Shown piece after piece: positions 35,869 through 37,051 of a stretch of 37,051 bases of DNA. The position numbers were made by a program, and so were the translations under genes. Within the stretch, counting starts at the first letter, position 1. Each line of letters opens with the position of its first letter. Origin of the DNA: Paludibacter sp. (lineage in GTDB: Bacteria; Bacteroidota; Bacteroidia; Bacteroidales; Paludibacteraceae); NCBI GenBank assembly GCA_020049335.1, contig JAIFKX010000296.1, forward strand, positions 1-37,051, read 5' to 3'. Under the pieces are notes generated by a model. It was not told where the DNA came from and did no database searches. It saw only the letters and a program-made list of their open reading frames with translations.

Positions 35869-37051
35869 ATGAATGCCTTCAAAAAGTTATTGTTTTTTCT
35901 TTTAATTAATGGTGGTTTCAGCCTAAAAGCCCAAACTTACGAATCTGAATTTCTGACCCGTTCACAAAAGTTGGTCAATTACGTTGCCGACGATTACAAA
36001 GCCGATGCTTCGGGCTGGTATAATTGTAGCCCTTCCGATTATGGTAAATACAACTGGCAAATTGTAGTGGCTTCATTTCATAAATATGGTGTAAACAATG
36101 CTAAAGGAAACGAATATCTACCTCATTTTAATACATCTACTTGCATTTCGGCACGTTTCCATTTTAATTTAGCTGGCGAAACATTTATTTTTTCAAAATA
36201 TTGGGATGCACCTTCCGTCAAATCAACTATAAAAAACTACCTCACTGCTGCATGGGATAGGGATGACAGTTATAATTTATTCACTTCCGAAGGTACCGAA
36301 AATCACTTAGCTATGACTCGTCCTGCAGCTTATTTATATGCTCAAATTGCCCGCGACAGCTTTCCTACAGCATTTCCAGATGCACAACAAAAATTAGAGT
36401 TGGCTAAATCATGGATTGTCGATTGGGCAAAAACACTTTACTCAATTGGCTCAGGTGAATGGAATTCAAGCACTTACAGCCCTTACGGCATTATTGGTTG
36501 GTTAGCGCTATACGAAGGTGCTAAAGATTCTGACGTACGTAAAATTGCTCAAGCAGTACTCGATTATTATGCCTGCGAAATGGCATTGCACTATACGCAA
36601 GGTATAGTGGGCGGTTACGAATCGCGAAATGGAAATGGTTACGAAAGTGTGGTAACTGGTAGCGATTATTTTTCCTGGTTATGGTTTGGCGAGAGTCCAC
36701 GAAAAATTTCGTGGTCGGTTGGTTCTCAAAATATAGAAGCTTCTACTGCCATCTATGCTGCTGTTTCAAGTTATCGACCACCGCTGGCTGCCGTGAAATT
36801 AGCCAAAAAACAATTGGCAAAAAACGGGATGTATTACAATTCCAAGGGAGAATACCTAATGAATAACCCTGGAGCGGTAAAGCAAACCTTTTATATTGGC
36901 GATACCTATACCTTGGGCGCTGCTTATCTGCCTTATGGCGGTTTTACGGGTGGCGATGCACAATTTCAAGCATGGAAATTTGTGGGGAAAGTAAAACCTG
37001 ACGAAACAGTTGCTGCCAAAACTGCCAATGTAATAGTAGGATATGGCTCTA
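35869..37051 (+). CDS. Secreted (alpha/alpha)-toroid-like protein, paralogue of the 11658 gene; C-terminus beyond the window
   Basis: The ATG at 35869 begins MNAFKKLLFFLLINGGFSLKAQ, a signal peptide; an ATG four codons earlier (35857) is possible. I translated it to the window edge without a stop (394 codons). It shares with the gene at 11658 the elements 'GKYNW', 'EN.....R...YL' (E144, N145, R151), 'GEWNSSTY' (about 197), 'LALYEGA' (about 214), 'EMALHY' (about 240) and 'SSYRPP' (about 300). These two are clearly one family, which I cannot name. Helical toroid architecture and PUL context suggest a polysaccharide lyase or hydrolase. The part beyond the edge should hold a beta-domain and perhaps a T9SS tail. 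Confidence 0.75.
   Translation, partial: MNAFKKLLFFLLINGGFSLKAQTYESEFLTRSQKLVNYVADDYKADASGWYNCSPSDYGKYNWQIVVASFHKYGVNNAKGNEYLPHFNTSTCISARFHFNLAGETFIFSKYWDAPSVKSTIKNYLTAAWDRDDSYNLFTSEGTENHLAMTRPAAYLYAQIARDSFPTAFPDAQQKLELAKSWIVDWAKTLYSIGSGEWNSSTYSPYGIIGWLALYEGAKDSDVRKIAQAVLDYYACEMALHYTQGIVGGYESRNGNGYESVVTGSDYFSWLWFGESPRKISWSVGSQNIEASTAIYAAVSSYRPPLAAVKLAKKQLAKNGMYYNSKGEYLMNNPGAVKQTFYIGDTYTLGAAYLPYGGFTGGDAQFQAWKFVGKVKPDETVAAKTANVIVGYGS

Overview
The window looks like an AT-rich Bacteroidota chromosome, and most of it is one polysaccharide utilization locus (PUL). The evidence for the phylum is an adjacent SusC/SusD pair, a FecI-type sigma factor with a FecR anti-sigma factor carrying a DUF4974-like tail, type IX secretion (T9SS) C-terminal sorting domains of the form 'YPNP...G(x)Y' on many secreted proteins, He_PIG and CHU-type Ig repeats, and A-rich rather than Shine-Dalgarno-like sequence before the starts. 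Genus cannot be fixed from what is visible; an environmental or gut Bacteroidales or Marinilabiliales-like organism is possible.

Layout. (1) 1-6508, minus strand: the first 2169 codons of a giant secreted protein (propeller-like N-terminal half, several Ig-like domains, tandem He_PIG repeats) that runs off the left edge. (2) 6509-6958: a divergent intergenic region. (3) 6959-16652, plus strand: four tightly spaced genes for T9SS-exported proteins, namely a beta-helix protein, a heparinase-like protein, a second (alpha/alpha)-toroid-like protein of unknown family, and another beta-helix protein. (4) 16797-25262: GH27 alpha-galactosidase (frame broken), GH28, a third beta-helix protein (interrupted by an in-frame TAA) and GH3. 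(5) 25508-32364: ECF sigma factor, FecR anti-sigma factor, SusC with an STN signalling domain, and SusD. A strong bidirectional terminator follows. (6) 35197-32552, minus strand: a BNR/Asp-box propeller protein with a T9SS tail. (7) 35198-35868: gene debris, including an orphan T9SS tail. (8) 35869 to the right edge: a partial paralogue of the unknown-family gene in (3).

Proposed working. The T9SS-tailed beta-helix and toroid proteins would cut an acidic polysaccharide, probably pectin-like, at the cell surface. SusC/SusD would import oligosaccharides, and GH3, GH28 and GH27, which lack sorting tails, would finish them in the periplasm. Ligand sensing would run from the STN domain of SusC through FecR to the sigma factor. 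The substrate is inferred from the GH28/GH27/GH3 and lyase-like content and is not proven.

The most notable points are: a three-member beta-helix family sharing a DGEGIxxQ signature; a two-member uncharacterised toroid family at both ends of the locus; two independent, apparently recent gene-breaking mutations in one locus; a GH28 lacking the usual catalytic-site histidine; and an orphan sorting-domain relic.
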